NCBI RefSeq assembly: GCF_000429365.1
Contig: NZ_AUBS01000001.1
Location: 310,001 to 374,000, forward strand
From: Pseudodonghicola xiamenensis DSM 18339
Lineage (GTDB): Bacteria; Pseudomonadota; Alphaproteobacteria; Rhodobacterales; Rhodobacteraceae
Direction: 5' to 3'
DNA length: 64,000 nucleotides
Within the stretch, counting starts at the first letter, position 1. Each line of letters starts with the position of its first letter. The notes beneath the pieces were generated by a model, which made no database searches, was not told where the DNA came from, and was given only the letters and a program-made list of their open reading frames with translations. This document shows positions 18,652 through 29,566 of the stretch, one piece after another. The position numbers and the translations under genes were made by a program.

Positions 18652-18667
18652 CAGCCGGAGAGAGCCC

Positions 18668-19603
18668 ATGTTGTCGGATCCGATCGCCCGCATTCGCCGT
18701 TTCCATCGTGCCGTGACCTCGGAGGTCGGCGTTCTCGATGCATCCTTCCTGGGGCGGGGGCGCCCGCTGGGCCCGGCGCGGGTTCTGAATGCGATCGGCA
18801 GCGGTCGGAGGGATATTCGTGACATCCGTGCCTATCTTGGGCTGGATTCGGGGCTGATGAGCCGGCTGTTGCGCAGCCTCGAGGCCGAGGGGCTGATCGA
18901 GATCGAGGGCAATGCCTCTGACAGCCGGCGGCGCAGTGCGCGGCTGACCGGGGCCGGGGCCCTCGAATATGCTGCCTATGAGGCGCTCTCGGATGCGCAG
19001 GCGGCTGAGATTCTGGATAAGCATCAGGCGCGAGAACGTTTGCTGGCGGCGATGGACCTGATCGCCACGACCCTGGGGCGGGACCGCATCGTGATCGAGG
19101 AGGCGCGCCCGGGAGACCCACGTTCGCAATCTTGTCTGAGCGCCTATTACGGGGAATTGGCGGCGCGTTTCGAGCGGGGGTTCGATGTTTCGCTTTCAGC
19201 CGACCCCGAGGCCCGCGACATGGAGCGCCCGCGTGGCAGTTTCCTGCTGGCGGTGTCGGATGGGCTGCCGGTCGGTTGCGTCGGGCTCAAGGGGACTGAC
19301 AAGGGTTATGCCGAGGTCAAGCGGCTGTGGATCGCACCGGCAGCGCGGGGGCTGGGGCTGTCGCGGCGGTTGATGGAGGAACTGGAGCGCATCGCGATCG
19401 AGCTGGGCTATGACCGCCTGCGCCTGGATACCAACAGTGCGCTGCCCGAGGCCGTGGGCCTGTATCGTAACAGCGGCTGGACGGAAATCGCGCGGTTCAA
19501 CGACGATCCCTATCCGGATCTGTTCTTTGAACGGATCATTGCAGGGGCCGGGGCTAGGACCGGGGCCAGTACCGGGGTGGGGGCCGAACCGGCCGCGGGC
19601 TGA
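18668..19603 (+). CDS. MarR-type regulator fused to GNAT acetyltransferase
   Basis: 311 residues. Residues ~1-145 are a MarR winged helix (DIRDIRAYLGLDSGLMSRLLRSLEAEGLIEI and wing DSRRRSARLT). Residues ~150-295 are a GNAT domain (AEVKRLWIAPAARGLGLSRRLMEELE with the acetyl-CoA loop, then YDRLRLDTNSALPEAVGLYRNSGW). Such fusions are widespread; the acetylated ligand is unknown. The start at 18668 follows CCGGAGAG. The C-terminal GARTGASTGVG tail is low-complexity. The 26-bp palindrome just upstream points to autoregulation. Convergent with the AbrB permease gene. Confidence 0.9.
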   Translation: MLSDPIARIRRFHRAVTSEVGVLDASFLGRGRPLGPARVLNAIGSGRRDIRDIRAYLGLDSGLMSRLLRSLEAEGLIEIEGNASDSRRRSARLTGAGALEYAAYEALSDAQAAEILDKHQARERLLAAMDLIATTLGRDRIVIEEARPGDPRSQSCLSAYYGELAARFERGFDVSLSADPEARDMERPRGSFLLAVSDGLPVGCVGLKGTDKGYAEVKRLWIAPAARGLGLSRRLMEELERIAIELGYDRLRLDTNSALPEAVGLYRNSGWTEIARFNDDPYPDLFFERIIAGAGARTGASTGVGAEPAAG

Positions 19604-19635
19604 GCTCGGAGAGGCCGAGGACGGGGGCGGGCGGT

Positions 19636-20679
19636 TCAGGCCGCGCCGCTCCGTCGCAGCGACAGCGGAATGAGCAGGCTCAGGATCAGCAATCTGAGGA
19701 TATGACAGGCGGCGATGAAACCGGGGTTCGCCCCCATCGCCGCACCGAGCGCCACCATCGTTTCCAGGCCGCCGGGGGCGAAACCGGTCAGCACATGTGG
19801 CGCCGGCATGGCCAGCACCAGGGCGACCGGCATGGCGGCAAGGGCGGAGACGCCGACGCTGATCAGGGTGATCGCCAATCCCGCCAGGCCGGCCTGGCGC
19901 AATTGCGACAGGCTCATGCCGGAAAAGCGGGTGCCGATCAGCGTGCCCATGGCTAGAAAGGCCGGCATCAGCAGCCAGCCGGGCAGGGTGCCTGTGGTCA
20001 GTCCGCTGACATGGCCAAGCGCCGAGGCCACCATCGGCCCCAGCAAAAGGGGCGCCGGCAGGCGCAGCCGCCGGGCTCCCAACCCCAGAGCGAGACCCGC
20101 CGCTGCCAACCCCAGCAGTTGCGGCAAGGGCATCGCCGCGCCGGGGGGCATCACGCCCGGGGCCATGGTGATGCCCATCGCCAGGGCGACGAAGGGCACG
20201 CTCAGGGTAAGGGCCAGCAGACGCACCGATTGCACCACCGCGATGCGTGGCAGGTCGCCGCCGGTATCCGCGGCTGCGGCCAGCGCGAAGCTCAGGTGAC
20301 CGGGCGCCGAGGCCAGCGCGGCGCTGAGCGTGTCGAACGCGAAAAGCCGCGTCAGCACCAGCCGCCCGAGGCTCATGATGATCAACAGCGCCACTGCCAG
20401 CGCGGCGAAAGCCAGCGGCCAGCGCAGCAGCGCGCTGCCTGCCTCTGCGGTAAAGCCGCTTCCGACGCCCATGCCCAGCACCACGAAACAAACCTGCATC
20501 AGCGGTTGCGACAGGCGCATGCGCAGCCCGGCGATGGCCGCCGCCGTCACCGTCAGCGCCGGGCCGATCAGCAGCGCGGCAGGCACCGAGGCGGCATAGG
20601 CCAGCGCCGCCCCCAAGGCGCCGATGCCCAGGGTGCGCAGGTTCATCCAGATCAGGCGGAGCGGGAGAATGTTTGTCAT
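19636..20679 (-). CDS. AbrB family membrane protein (putative ammonia monooxygenase group)
   Basis: 347 residues with ten or more hydrophobic helices in two related halves. Signatures are AALLIGPALTVTAAAIAGLRMRL and SAPGHLSFALAAAADTGGDLPRIAVVQSVRL in the first half, and PAPLLLGPMVASALGHV and GFAPGGLETMVALGAAMGANPGFIAACHILRL in the second. Members of this family (AbrB/YccG, PF05145) are often mislabelled ammonia monooxygenase; a transport or regulatory membrane role is more likely. The start at 20679 was chosen because the longer frame adds a hydrophilic, Arg-rich stretch. Confidence 0.85.
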   Translation of the reverse strand: MTNILPLRLIWMNLRTLGIGALGAALAYAASVPAALLIGPALTVTAAAIAGLRMRLSQPLMQVCFVVLGMGVGSGFTAEAGSALLRWPLAFAALAVALLIIMSLGRLVLTRLFAFDTLSAALASAPGHLSFALAAAADTGGDLPRIAVVQSVRLLALTLSVPFVALAMGITMAPGVMPPGAAMPLPQLLGLAAAGLALGLGARRLRLPAPLLLGPMVASALGHVSGLTTGTLPGWLLMPAFLAMGTLIGTRFSGMSLSQLRQAGLAGLAITLISVGVSALAAMPVALVLAMPAPHVLTGFAPGGLETMVALGAAMGANPGFIAACHILRLLILSLLIPLSLRRSGAA

Positions 20680-20774
20680 GAGTGCTGACCTATCACTCCG
20701 CGCGGCGGGCAACAATTGCGCGATTGATCGGTCGTTTGGGGCTGGGTCTGCAGCGTCCCCGTTCGAGGGATGCC

Positions 20775-21164
20775 TCAGATGTCGTCGTTTCCCGCCACCC
20801 GGTTGCCGGTGAACTGTCGGGCCCCCGCGACCGGGCGCAGCCAGGATTCGCGGCGGCTGACCCAAAGCTCATAGCTCGGGACAAAGCGGTCGGGCGTGTC
20901 GAGCGCCCCCAGATGCACCTCGATCTCATCATCGCTTGTCGAAAAGACCGAAGAGCCGCAGCGGGGGCAGAAGAACCGGCCCTGGTAGTGTCGCGGGCTG
21001 CCGGTGATCGCGACCGCTGCGCGTGGAAAGACGGCGGCGGCGTAAAACACCGCGCCGTGATGTTTGCGGCAGGCCAGGCAATGACAGATCCCGACCCGGC
21101 GCGGCGGGCCGCTCAGCGTGATCTGAATGTCGCCGCACAGGCAGCCACCCGTGATACCCGTCAT
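20775..21164 (-). CDS. GFA family protein (glutathione-dependent formaldehyde-activating fold)
   Basis: 129 residues of the Mss4-like GFA family. The zinc ligands are visible as GGCLCGDIQ, CHCLACRKHHG and FFCPRCGSSVF. Some members (Gfa) speed the reaction of formaldehyde with glutathione, but most have unknown substrates. The start at 21164 was chosen by family length; the longer frame to 21314 would run into the divergent DMT gene region. Monocistronic. Confidence 0.88.
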   Translation of the reverse strand: MTGITGGCLCGDIQITLSGPPRRVGICHCLACRKHHGAVFYAAAVFPRAAVAITGSPRHYQGRFFCPRCGSSVFSTSDDEIEVHLGALDTPDRFVPSYELWVSRRESWLRPVAGARQFTGNRVAGNDDI

Positions 21165-21328
21165 TTGGTGATCCCCCTGTTTGGCGATCAGTCTAGCCGG
21201 TACCGCCGCTTCGGCAATAGGGCTGAGGCGCCGTCCCCTGGTGGCCTTGGCGCGGCCCTTCGGGACGGGCGCCGATTTACCAGCCCGCTTGCGGCGGCTG
21301 GGGAATTGGGCCATTGCGGGGCGGTCAT

Positions 21329-23570
<2,242 letters not shown>

Positions 23571-23574
23571 GGCG

Positions 23575-24417
23575 ATGAATGGTTTCCCCGAATATCAGTT
23601 GTTCGGGGAGGCCGCGAGCTCTGCCGAAAAGAAGAGAGCGGTGCGTGAAAGCGCGCCGCTTTTTGCTGCCGGCACCTCGGAGCAGGTGATCCGCAGTTAT
23701 CTGAACCTGGTCATCCTCGGTCCCGCCTGTCGCTGGGGTTTCCTGTCGATCGGCAAGACGGGGTCCAGCAGCACCCTGCGCGCGCTCTATGAGATGGAGT
23801 TCGGCCACCCGCTGACGGTGCGCTATGCCTCGCCTATCGACATCAACCCCTCTGCCGTGATCCATCAGCTCTCTGACGCCGGCGTTTTCGCCCGGGCGCT
23901 GGATCGCGGGATGTCGGCGGTGGAGGTCCGCGACGCCGACATGCTGCGCCTGATGGTGGTGCGCGATCCGCTGGCGCGCGCGGTCTCCGCTTACCGGTAT
24001 TTCTGTCGCTCGAATGCCGAGGCCGCGCCCTGGTTCGTGCGTGATCGGCTCAGGATCGACGCTGCGGTCGGGTTCGACTGGACCCATATGCCGGGCACCG
24101 TCGAGGGGTTCCGCCGCTTCCTGCGCTATATCGAGCTCGAGATCGAGCTCTCGGGTGCCCCAGCGCTCGATTCGCACTGGCGGCCGCAAACAGCCTTTGC
24201 CCCGACTGATGTCTGGGTCCCGGGGCTGATTGGCCGGATGGAGGCGATGGATGACTTCTATGCCGAATTGGCCGGGCGCCTGGACAAACCGGCACCGTCC
24301 CGCATCCCGCGCGAAAACCGTCAGGACGGCAATGCGGAGGATTTGATGAGCGACAGCGATGCCCGCCGCATGGTCGAGGCGATCTATCGCGCCGATTACG
24401 TGACCTTCGGGTATTAA
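23575..24417 (+). CDS. Sulfotransferase family 2 domain protein
   Basis: 280 residues. Residues 58-66 (SIGKTGSSS) look like the 5'-phosphosulfate loop and residues 127-140 (MVVRDPLARAVSAY, with Arg130 and Ser138) like the 3'-phosphate loop that binds PAPS. These are the two marks of carbohydrate/HNK-type sulfotransferases. No signal peptide or membrane anchor, so it is probably cytosolic. Acceptor unknown: a cell-surface glycan or lipid precursor is plausible. It starts only 4 bp after eno, an odd partner; expression would ride on the glycolytic promoter. Confidence 0.78.
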   Translation: MNGFPEYQLFGEAASSAEKKRAVRESAPLFAAGTSEQVIRSYLNLVILGPACRWGFLSIGKTGSSSTLRALYEMEFGHPLTVRYASPIDINPSAVIHQLSDAGVFARALDRGMSAVEVRDADMLRLMVVRDPLARAVSAYRYFCRSNAEAAPWFVRDRLRIDAAVGFDWTHMPGTVEGFRRFLRYIELEIELSGAPALDSHWRPQTAFAPTDVWVPGLIGRMEAMDDFYAELAGRLDKPAPSRIPRENRQDGNAEDLMSDSDARRMVEAIYRADYVTFGY

Positions 24418-24495
24418 GGGGGCGCCTTGCGCCCGGAAGGCCGGTGTTTGCCGCCCCCTCGGAACCGGGGCGAATGTGGTCTGCGCTGACGATCT

Positions 24496-24945
24496 CTAAA
24501 GCTTGCGCGTCATCACCCGGGTGCCGTCCTCTTCGCGGAAACGGGCGCGGGCGAACAGATCGCGGGTGCGGTCCGAGGTCGGTCCCAGATGCAGGTGGAT
24601 CGCCTTGACGCCGGCCTGGGCCAGGGCGCGGGGCAGGCTGCCCAGCACCTCGGTCGCGATGCCGCGGCCGCGCACCGGGGGGCGAATGTACAGCTCTTCC
24701 ACCCGCGCCTCCATGCCGGCCAGCGGCAGCGACCAGCCGAAGCTGAGCACGATATAGCCCAAGGGCGCCCGCGCCGGCCCGATCAGATAGATCGCCCCCT
24801 GCGGCATGCCGTCCAGCAGCGGCTGCATCCCGGCGCAGCGCTCGTCGTCGCTGCGCTCGAGGCCGAGTTCGTGGTGACAGGCAGAGGACAGCGTCAGAAG
24901 CCGGTCCAGATCTTCTGGGCGCGCCAGATGCAGGGCGGTGGTCAC
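24496..24945 (-). CDS. GNAT family N-acetyltransferase
   Basis: 149 residues with a complete GNAT core: LARPEDLDRLLTL at the start, VEELYIRPPVRGRGIATEVLGSLPRALA (acetyl-CoA binding loop) and HLHLGPTSDRTRDLFARARFREED at the end. Starts at GTG 24945, whose codon overlaps the stop of the preceding nucleoside hydrolase gene (GTGA), so the two are translationally coupled. Substrate unknown. Convergent with the sulfotransferase gene across 78 bp that contain a short GGGCGC/GCGCCC hairpin. Confidence 0.88.
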   Translation of the reverse strand: MTTALHLARPEDLDRLLTLSSACHHELGLERSDDERCAGMQPLLDGMPQGAIYLIGPARAPLGYIVLSFGWSLPLAGMEARVEELYIRPPVRGRGIATEVLGSLPRALAQAGVKAIHLHLGPTSDRTRDLFARARFREEDGTRVMTRKL

Positions 24946-25883
24946 AGCCGGGCCAGCCTTTCCGTGAGAAGGGTGAAGAAACCATCGGCATCGACATCGC
25001 CGATGAACAGCGCATTGGGCTCGCGCCCGCTGACCCGCCACCAGTCGGCCACTGTCATCCCCAGGGTAAGGGAAGACTGGGTCTCGATCTCGACATTGAT
25101 GAAGCGGCCGGTGAACAGATCGGGCCGGATCAGATAGGCGATCACGCAAGGATCGTGCAGCGGCGCGCCGAGGCTTCCGTATTTCTCCTTGTCGAAACGT
25201 TCGAAGAAATCGGTCATCTCGGCCACCGCCTGGCCCGCCGGGGTTCCCAGCCCGCGAAAGGCATCGTTGCGTGGCTTGGTCACCAGCGCCTTATGGGTGA
25301 CGTCTAGCGGCATCATCACGATGGGCGCGCCGGATTTGAACACGATTTCAGCGGCTTCTGGGTCGACATAGATGTTGAATTCTGCCGTTGGCGTGATGTT
25401 TCCCACCTCGAAATAGGCGCCGCCCATCAATACGACCTCACGCAGCCGGGGGATGATGTCGGGGGCGTCGCGGAAGGCGGTGGCGATATTGGTCAGGGGC
25501 CCCAGCGGGCAGAGGGTGACGCTGCCTTCGGGTTCGCGGCGCAGGGTTTCAATGATGAAATCCACGCCATGTTCGGGGCGCAGCTCCATCGTCGGCGCTG
25601 GCAGCGTCGGGCCGTCGAGCCCGGTCTTGCCATGCACATGTTCGGCGGTGATCAGCGGCCGTGACAGCGGTTCATCGCAGCCCGCATAGACCGCCATGTC
25701 GGGCCGCCCGGCCAGTTCGCAGACGATGCGCGCGTTCCGGGCGGTCAGCGGCAGCGGTACGTTGCCGGCGACCGCGGTGATCCCCAGCACCTCGATCTCC
25801 TCGGGGCTGGCCAGCGCCAACAGGATGGCGACAGCGTCGTCCTGGCCTGGATCGGTGTCGATGATGATCTTGCGCAAGCTCAT
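24942..25883 (-). CDS. Inosine/uridine-preferring nucleoside hydrolase
   Basis: 313 residues. The calcium-binding aspartate cluster DTDPGQDDA near the N-terminus, HGKTGLDGP, CPLGPLTNIATA, VLMGGAYFEVGNITPTAEFNIYVDPEAA and the late HDPCVIAYL define the IUNH fold. It cleaves the N-glycosidic bond of ribonucleosides for base salvage. No signal peptide, so cytosolic. The start at 25883 follows GGAGG-like bases (CAAGAGGGCGGC). It overlaps the downstream GNAT gene by 4 bp. Confidence 0.92.
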   Translation of the reverse strand: MSLRKIIIDTDPGQDDAVAILLALASPEEIEVLGITAVAGNVPLPLTARNARIVCELAGRPDMAVYAGCDEPLSRPLITAEHVHGKTGLDGPTLPAPTMELRPEHGVDFIIETLRREPEGSVTLCPLGPLTNIATAFRDAPDIIPRLREVVLMGGAYFEVGNITPTAEFNIYVDPEAAEIVFKSGAPIVMMPLDVTHKALVTKPRNDAFRGLGTPAGQAVAEMTDFFERFDKEKYGSLGAPLHDPCVIAYLIRPDLFTGRFINVEIETQSSLTLGMTVADWWRVSGREPNALFIGDVDADGFFTLLTERLARL

Positions 25884-25981
25884 GCCGCCCTCTTGGTTTC
25901 CCGCGAAAGTCGCAGGGCGCGGGGGCAATGTCCAGCGGCCTGCATGCGGTCGGCGGCGGATCGCGCCCCGGCGGGGCGCGG

Positions 25982-26013
25982 CCTCCGGCGGCCGTATTTG
26001 TCATGAGAAGAAG
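25982..26013 (+). repeat. Intergenic repeat, full GTATTTG form
   Basis: CCTCCGGCGGCCGTATTTG, TCAT, GAGAAGAAG in the nucleoside hydrolase-mazG gap. The first 19 bases are identical to the copies at 10029-10060 (minus) and 42882-42900. Confidence 0.75.
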
Positions 26014-26029
26014 CCAGGCGGGCGCCCGG

Positions 26030-26851
26030 TCAGCCGCGGTCCTTCTCCAGCGCCTTCACCTCGTCCCAAAGCGCGTCCATCTCGGTCAGGTCACTGTCTT
26101 GCGGACGTTTTCCTCGGACTGCAAGTTTATCCTCCACCCCCTTGAAGCGGCGGGTGAATTTGGCATTGGCTCGGCGCAGGGCAGCCTCGGGTTCGACGCC
26201 CAGGTGACGGCCCAGATTGACCATGACGAAGAGAAGATCGCCGAATTCCTCTTCGATCTCATCGGCGCCGAGGCTGTCGCGCGCCTCGGTCAGTTCGTTG
26301 GCCTCTTCGGCGATCTTGGCCAGGACGTCCTCGGCATCGGGCCAGTCGAAGCCGACGCGGGCGGCGCGTTTCTGCAGTTTGTAGGCGCGCAACAGTGCCG
26401 GCAGATTGGCGGTCAGCCCGTCGAGCGCGCCTTTCTGTTCCTTGCCTGCGCGTTCGGTTGCCTTGATCGCTTCCCAATCGGCGGTCTGCTGCTCGGCGCT
26501 CTTGTCGCGGCTCTCCTCGCCGAAGACATGCGGGTGGCGCGCGATCATCTTGTCCGAGATCGCCCTGACCACGCTGTCGAAGCTGAACAGCCCGGCTTCT
26601 TCGGCCATCTGGGTGTGATAGACGGTCTGGAACATCAGATCGCCCAATTCGCCCTCGAGCTCGTCCCAGGCCCGGCGTTCGATCGCATCGGCGACTTCAT
26701 AGCCTTCCTCGATGGTATAGGGGGCGATCGAAGCAAAGTCCTGCTCCAGATCCCAGGGGCAGCCGGTTTCGGGATCGCGCAGCCGCCGCATGATCTGGCG
26801 CAGTCGGGCGATGCCCTCGGGGATATCGAAGATCGGGTCCTGTTCGGGCAT
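26030..26851 (-). CDS. mazG: Nucleoside triphosphate pyrophosphohydrolase MazG
   Basis: 273 residues with two MazG helical domains. The first has RLRDPETGCPWDLEQDFASIAPYTIEEGYEVADAIE and GDLMFQTVYHTQMAEE; the second has FDWPDAEDVLAKIAEEANEL and EEEFGDLLFVMVNLGRHLGV. Acidic EExxE/ExxD metal sites are present in both. It hydrolyses NTPs to NMP and PPi, cleaning damaged nucleotides and lowering ppGpp under stress. Divergent from the M20 amidohydrolase gene (67-bp gap). Confidence 0.95.
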   Translation of the reverse strand: MPEQDPIFDIPEGIARLRQIMRRLRDPETGCPWDLEQDFASIAPYTIEEGYEVADAIERRAWDELEGELGDLMFQTVYHTQMAEEAGLFSFDSVVRAISDKMIARHPHVFGEESRDKSAEQQTADWEAIKATERAGKEQKGALDGLTANLPALLRAYKLQKRAARVGFDWPDAEDVLAKIAEEANELTEARDSLGADEIEEEFGDLLFVMVNLGRHLGVEPEAALRRANAKFTRRFKGVEDKLAVRGKRPQDSDLTEMDALWDEVKALEKDRG

Positions 26852-26918
26852 TGCTCTGGCTCCTCATCCGGTGTCAGATGCATCAATTCCGGATGAGGCC
26901 GAAGGAGTCCAGCCCACC

Positions 26919-28085
26919 ATGCCCGTGGTCAACCGTATTGCCGACTATGCCGAGGAGATGACCGCATGGCGCCGGCATCTTCACCAGATCCCAGAACTGG
27001 GGTTCGATTGCCCCGAAACCGCGGCCTTCATCGCCGCGCGGTTGCGGGACTTTGGGGTGGATGAGATCCACGAGGGGATCGCCAAGACCGGCATTGTCGC
27101 GATCATCGAGGGCAGGGGTCAGGGGCCGACCATCGGGCTCAGGGCCGATTTCGATGCGCTGCCGATCCCTGAGGCGACCGGGGCGGACTATGCCTCGACC
27201 CACCCGGGCAAGATGCACGCCTGTGGTCATGACGGCCATACCACCATGCTGCTTGGCGCCGCCAAATATCTGGCCGAGACGCGCAATTTCTCTGGCCGTG
27301 TGGCGCTGATCTTCCAGCCGGCGGAAGAGGATGGCGGCGGTGCGGGCGTGATGGTCGAGGAAGGCATGCTCGACCGGTTCGACATCACCCAGGTCTACGC
27401 GCTGCATAATGCGCCGGGCTTCGTGGCGGGGGGCTTTTATACCACGCCCGGGGCCTTGATGGCGGCGGTCGATCAGTTCCATGTCCATATCAAGGGCGTC
27501 GGCGGCCATGGCGCCATGCCGCAGGAGACCCGCGATCCGGTTGTCGCGGCGATCTCGATCGCGCAGGCGTTCCAGACCATCGTCAGCCGCAACAATTGTG
27601 CGCTGGACGATCTGGTGATCTCGGTCACGCAGATCCATGCCGGCACCACCGATAACGTGATCCCGGAAACGGCCTATCTGAACGGCACCGTGCGGACCTT
27701 CGATCCTCGGGTGCAGCGGATGGTGATGCGGCGGATGCAGGCCATCGTCGAGGGCCAGGCGCTGAGTTTCGAGGTCAAGGCTAAGCTGGATTACGAGGTC
27801 GGCTATCCCGCCACTATCAACGACGCCGACAAGACCGGTTTCGCCGTCGAGGTGGCCGAGGAGATCTCCGGCAAGGACCGGGTTCTTGGCGATGTCGGCC
27901 GCGAGATGGGGGCGGAGGATTTCGCCTATATGCTGGAAAAGCGCCCCGGTGCCTATCTGTTCATCGGCCAGGGCGAGACGGCGGGGCTGCACCAGCCCGA
28001 TTACGATTTCAACGACGATATCGCGCCGGTGGGCGCATCCTTTTTCGCGCGGCTGGTCGAACGGGCCCAGCCGGTGGCGAAATAG
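26919..28085 (+). CDS. M20 family amidohydrolase (HipO/N-acyl amino acid hydrolase type)
   Basis: 388 residues. Zinc-site segments ACGHDGHTTMLLGAAKYL, FQPAEEDGGGAGVMVEEG (catalytic Glu pair), LHNAPG, the small dimerisation domain VDQFHVHIKGVGGHGAMPQ, and GAEDFAYMLEKRPGAYLFIG at the C-terminus. The group hydrolyses N-acyl or hippurate-like amides to free amino acids. The start at 26919 was chosen because a longer frame begins inside mazG. 24 bp upstream of an agmatinase on the same strand; the pair may be one unit for nitrogen compound breakdown. Confidence 0.92.
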   Translation: MPVVNRIADYAEEMTAWRRHLHQIPELGFDCPETAAFIAARLRDFGVDEIHEGIAKTGIVAIIEGRGQGPTIGLRADFDALPIPEATGADYASTHPGKMHACGHDGHTTMLLGAAKYLAETRNFSGRVALIFQPAEEDGGGAGVMVEEGMLDRFDITQVYALHNAPGFVAGGFYTTPGALMAAVDQFHVHIKGVGGHGAMPQETRDPVVAAISIAQAFQTIVSRNNCALDDLVISVTQIHAGTTDNVIPETAYLNGTVRTFDPRVQRMVMRRMQAIVEGQALSFEVKAKLDYEVGYPATINDADKTGFAVEVAEEISGKDRVLGDVGREMGAEDFAYMLEKRPGAYLFIGQGETAGLHQPDYDFNDDIAPVGASFFARLVERAQPVAK

Positions 28086-28109
28086 GATCAAGACAGGGGA
28101 GATGCCTGA

Positions 28110-29072
28110 ATGGCGATGAGTGATGTGGAAAACGAGATCGACGCCGGGTTCACCCGCGAGGATCTGCGTGGCATCAATCTGGAGGCGGCCTATGCTGGCG
28201 CGCCCTCGTTTCTGAAGCGGCGCTATACTAAGGATCTGAGCGGGGCGCAGATCGCGGTGACGGGCGTACCCTTCGATCTGGCGGTGTCGAACCGGCCCGG
28301 CACCCGCCTGGGCCCGCGCGGCATTCGCGAGGCATCGAGCTTTCAGCCCTATGACGAGCCCTATGGCTGGCCATTTAGGGCGCTGAGCGATCTGGCCATC
28401 GTCGATTACGGGGATTTGGCCTATGATTACGCCAATATCCCGGCCTTTCCGCCGGCGCTGACCGCCCATATCGCCAAGATCCTCGCCGCCGGGGTGGCGC
28501 CGGTGACACTGGGGGGGGATCATTACATCACCTATCCGATCCTCAAGGCCTTTGCCGAGAAATACGGGCCGATGTCACTGGTGCAGTTCGATGCCCATAC
28601 GGACACCTGGGCCGATGACGATCCGGCCCGGATCGACCATGGCACCATGTTCTACAAGGCGGTGAAGGAGGGGATCGTCGATCCCACGCGCTCGGTCCAG
28701 GTCGGCATCCGCACCTACAATGACGATACGCTGGGGGTAAATATCATCGACGCGGCTGAGGTGCATGAGATCGGCCCGCAGGCGGTGCTCGAGAAGGTGC
28801 GCGGTATTATCAGCGATTATCCCACCTATCTGACCTTCGATATCGACTGTCTTGACCCGGCTTTCGCTCCTGGAACCGGCACGCCGGTCTGGGGGGGCTT
28901 GAGTTCGGCGCAGGCCGCGGCCATCCTGCGAGGGTTGGGAGGGATCAATATCAAGGGGGGCGATGTTGTGGAGGTATCGCCGCCTTTCGACCCCAGTGGC
29001 ATCACTTCGGTCGCCGGTGCCCATGTGGCGACCGCGATCATTTGTCTGCTGGGCTGGACCATGCTCATGTGA
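28110..29072 (+). CDS. speB: Agmatinase (ureohydrolase)
   Basis: 320 residues. The binuclear manganese ligands are all visible: GGDHYIT, QFDAHTDTW, and FDIDCLDPAFAPGTGTPVWGG, followed by VVEVSPPFDPSGIT. It hydrolyses agmatine to putrescine and urea; related ureohydrolases accept guanidinobutyrate or other guanidino acids, so specificity is inferred. An N-terminal extension of about 30 residues precedes GAPSFLKRRYTKDLSGAQIAVTGVPFD, as in many alphaproteobacterial agmatinases. Downstream of the M20 amidohydrolase in the same direction. Confidence 0.88.
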   Translation: MAMSDVENEIDAGFTREDLRGINLEAAYAGAPSFLKRRYTKDLSGAQIAVTGVPFDLAVSNRPGTRLGPRGIREASSFQPYDEPYGWPFRALSDLAIVDYGDLAYDYANIPAFPPALTAHIAKILAAGVAPVTLGGDHYITYPILKAFAEKYGPMSLVQFDAHTDTWADDDPARIDHGTMFYKAVKEGIVDPTRSVQVGIRTYNDDTLGVNIIDAAEVHEIGPQAVLEKVRGIISDYPTYLTFDIDCLDPAFAPGTGTPVWGGLSSAQAAAILRGLGGINIKGGDVVEVSPPFDPSGITSVAGAHVATAIICLLGWTMLM

Positions 29073-29090
29073 GTAGGATGCGAGGGAGGA

Positions 29091-29115
29091 GGGGCCGGTC
29101 GCTCAGGCCGGCCCC
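29091..29115 (+). terminator. GC hairpin after agmatinase gene
   Basis: GGGGCCGG-TCGCTCAGG-CCGGCCCC forms a perfect 8-bp stem 19 bp after the stop. There is no T-run, so it may be a Rho-assisted end or mRNA 3' stabiliser. Confidence 0.4.
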
Positions 29116-29146
29116 AGAGACTTAGCCAGCCGAAAGAGGAGGGACA

Positions 29147-29566
29147 ATGGGGCGCATCGCGATGCTCATCTGGATAGTGCTGCTGCTGGTGGTGATCGCG
29201 TTGGGGTATATCCGTCTGGCACCCAGTGATCCGGCGGTCTGGCATCGGGCACCGGAGGTGCGGGGGAATGTCGATCTGGCCGGCGGTGTCACGCGGCAGG
29301 TCGAGGTTGGCCCTGACGGTCTGGCCCGGCTGGATCGGATCATCCGCGCCACGCCGCGCACCCGGGTTCTGGCCGGCACCGTGCCAGAGGGGATGGTGAC
29401 TTACATCACCCGGTCCATGGTCTTCGGGTTTCCCGATTACACCACGGTGCAGCAGGCCGGTAACGCGCTGGAGATCTTCGCCCGGCTGCGCTTTGGCCGG
29501 TCAGATCTTGGCGTGAACCGCGCCCGGGTCGATCAATGGCTGCAGGCGTTGCATAAGACCGGATGA
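29147..29566 (+). CDS. DUF1499 family protein, membrane-anchored
   Basis: 139 residues. One N-terminal membrane helix (MLIWIVLLLVVIALGYIRLA) and a DUF1499 domain (AGGVTRQVEVGPDG, VTYITRSMVFGFPDYTTVQQAGNALEIFARLRFGRSDLGVNRARVDQWL). The domain probably sits in the periplasm; function unknown. A strong Shine-Dalgarno AGAGGAGGGAC precedes the ATG. Its 3' end overlaps the convergent Cys-containing small protein gene by 66 bp. Confidence 0.82.
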   Translation: MGRIAMLIWIVLLLVVIALGYIRLAPSDPAVWHRAPEVRGNVDLAGGVTRQVEVGPDGLARLDRIIRATPRTRVLAGTVPEGMVTYITRSMVFGFPDYTTVQQAGNALEIFARLRFGRSDLGVNRARVDQWLQALHKTG

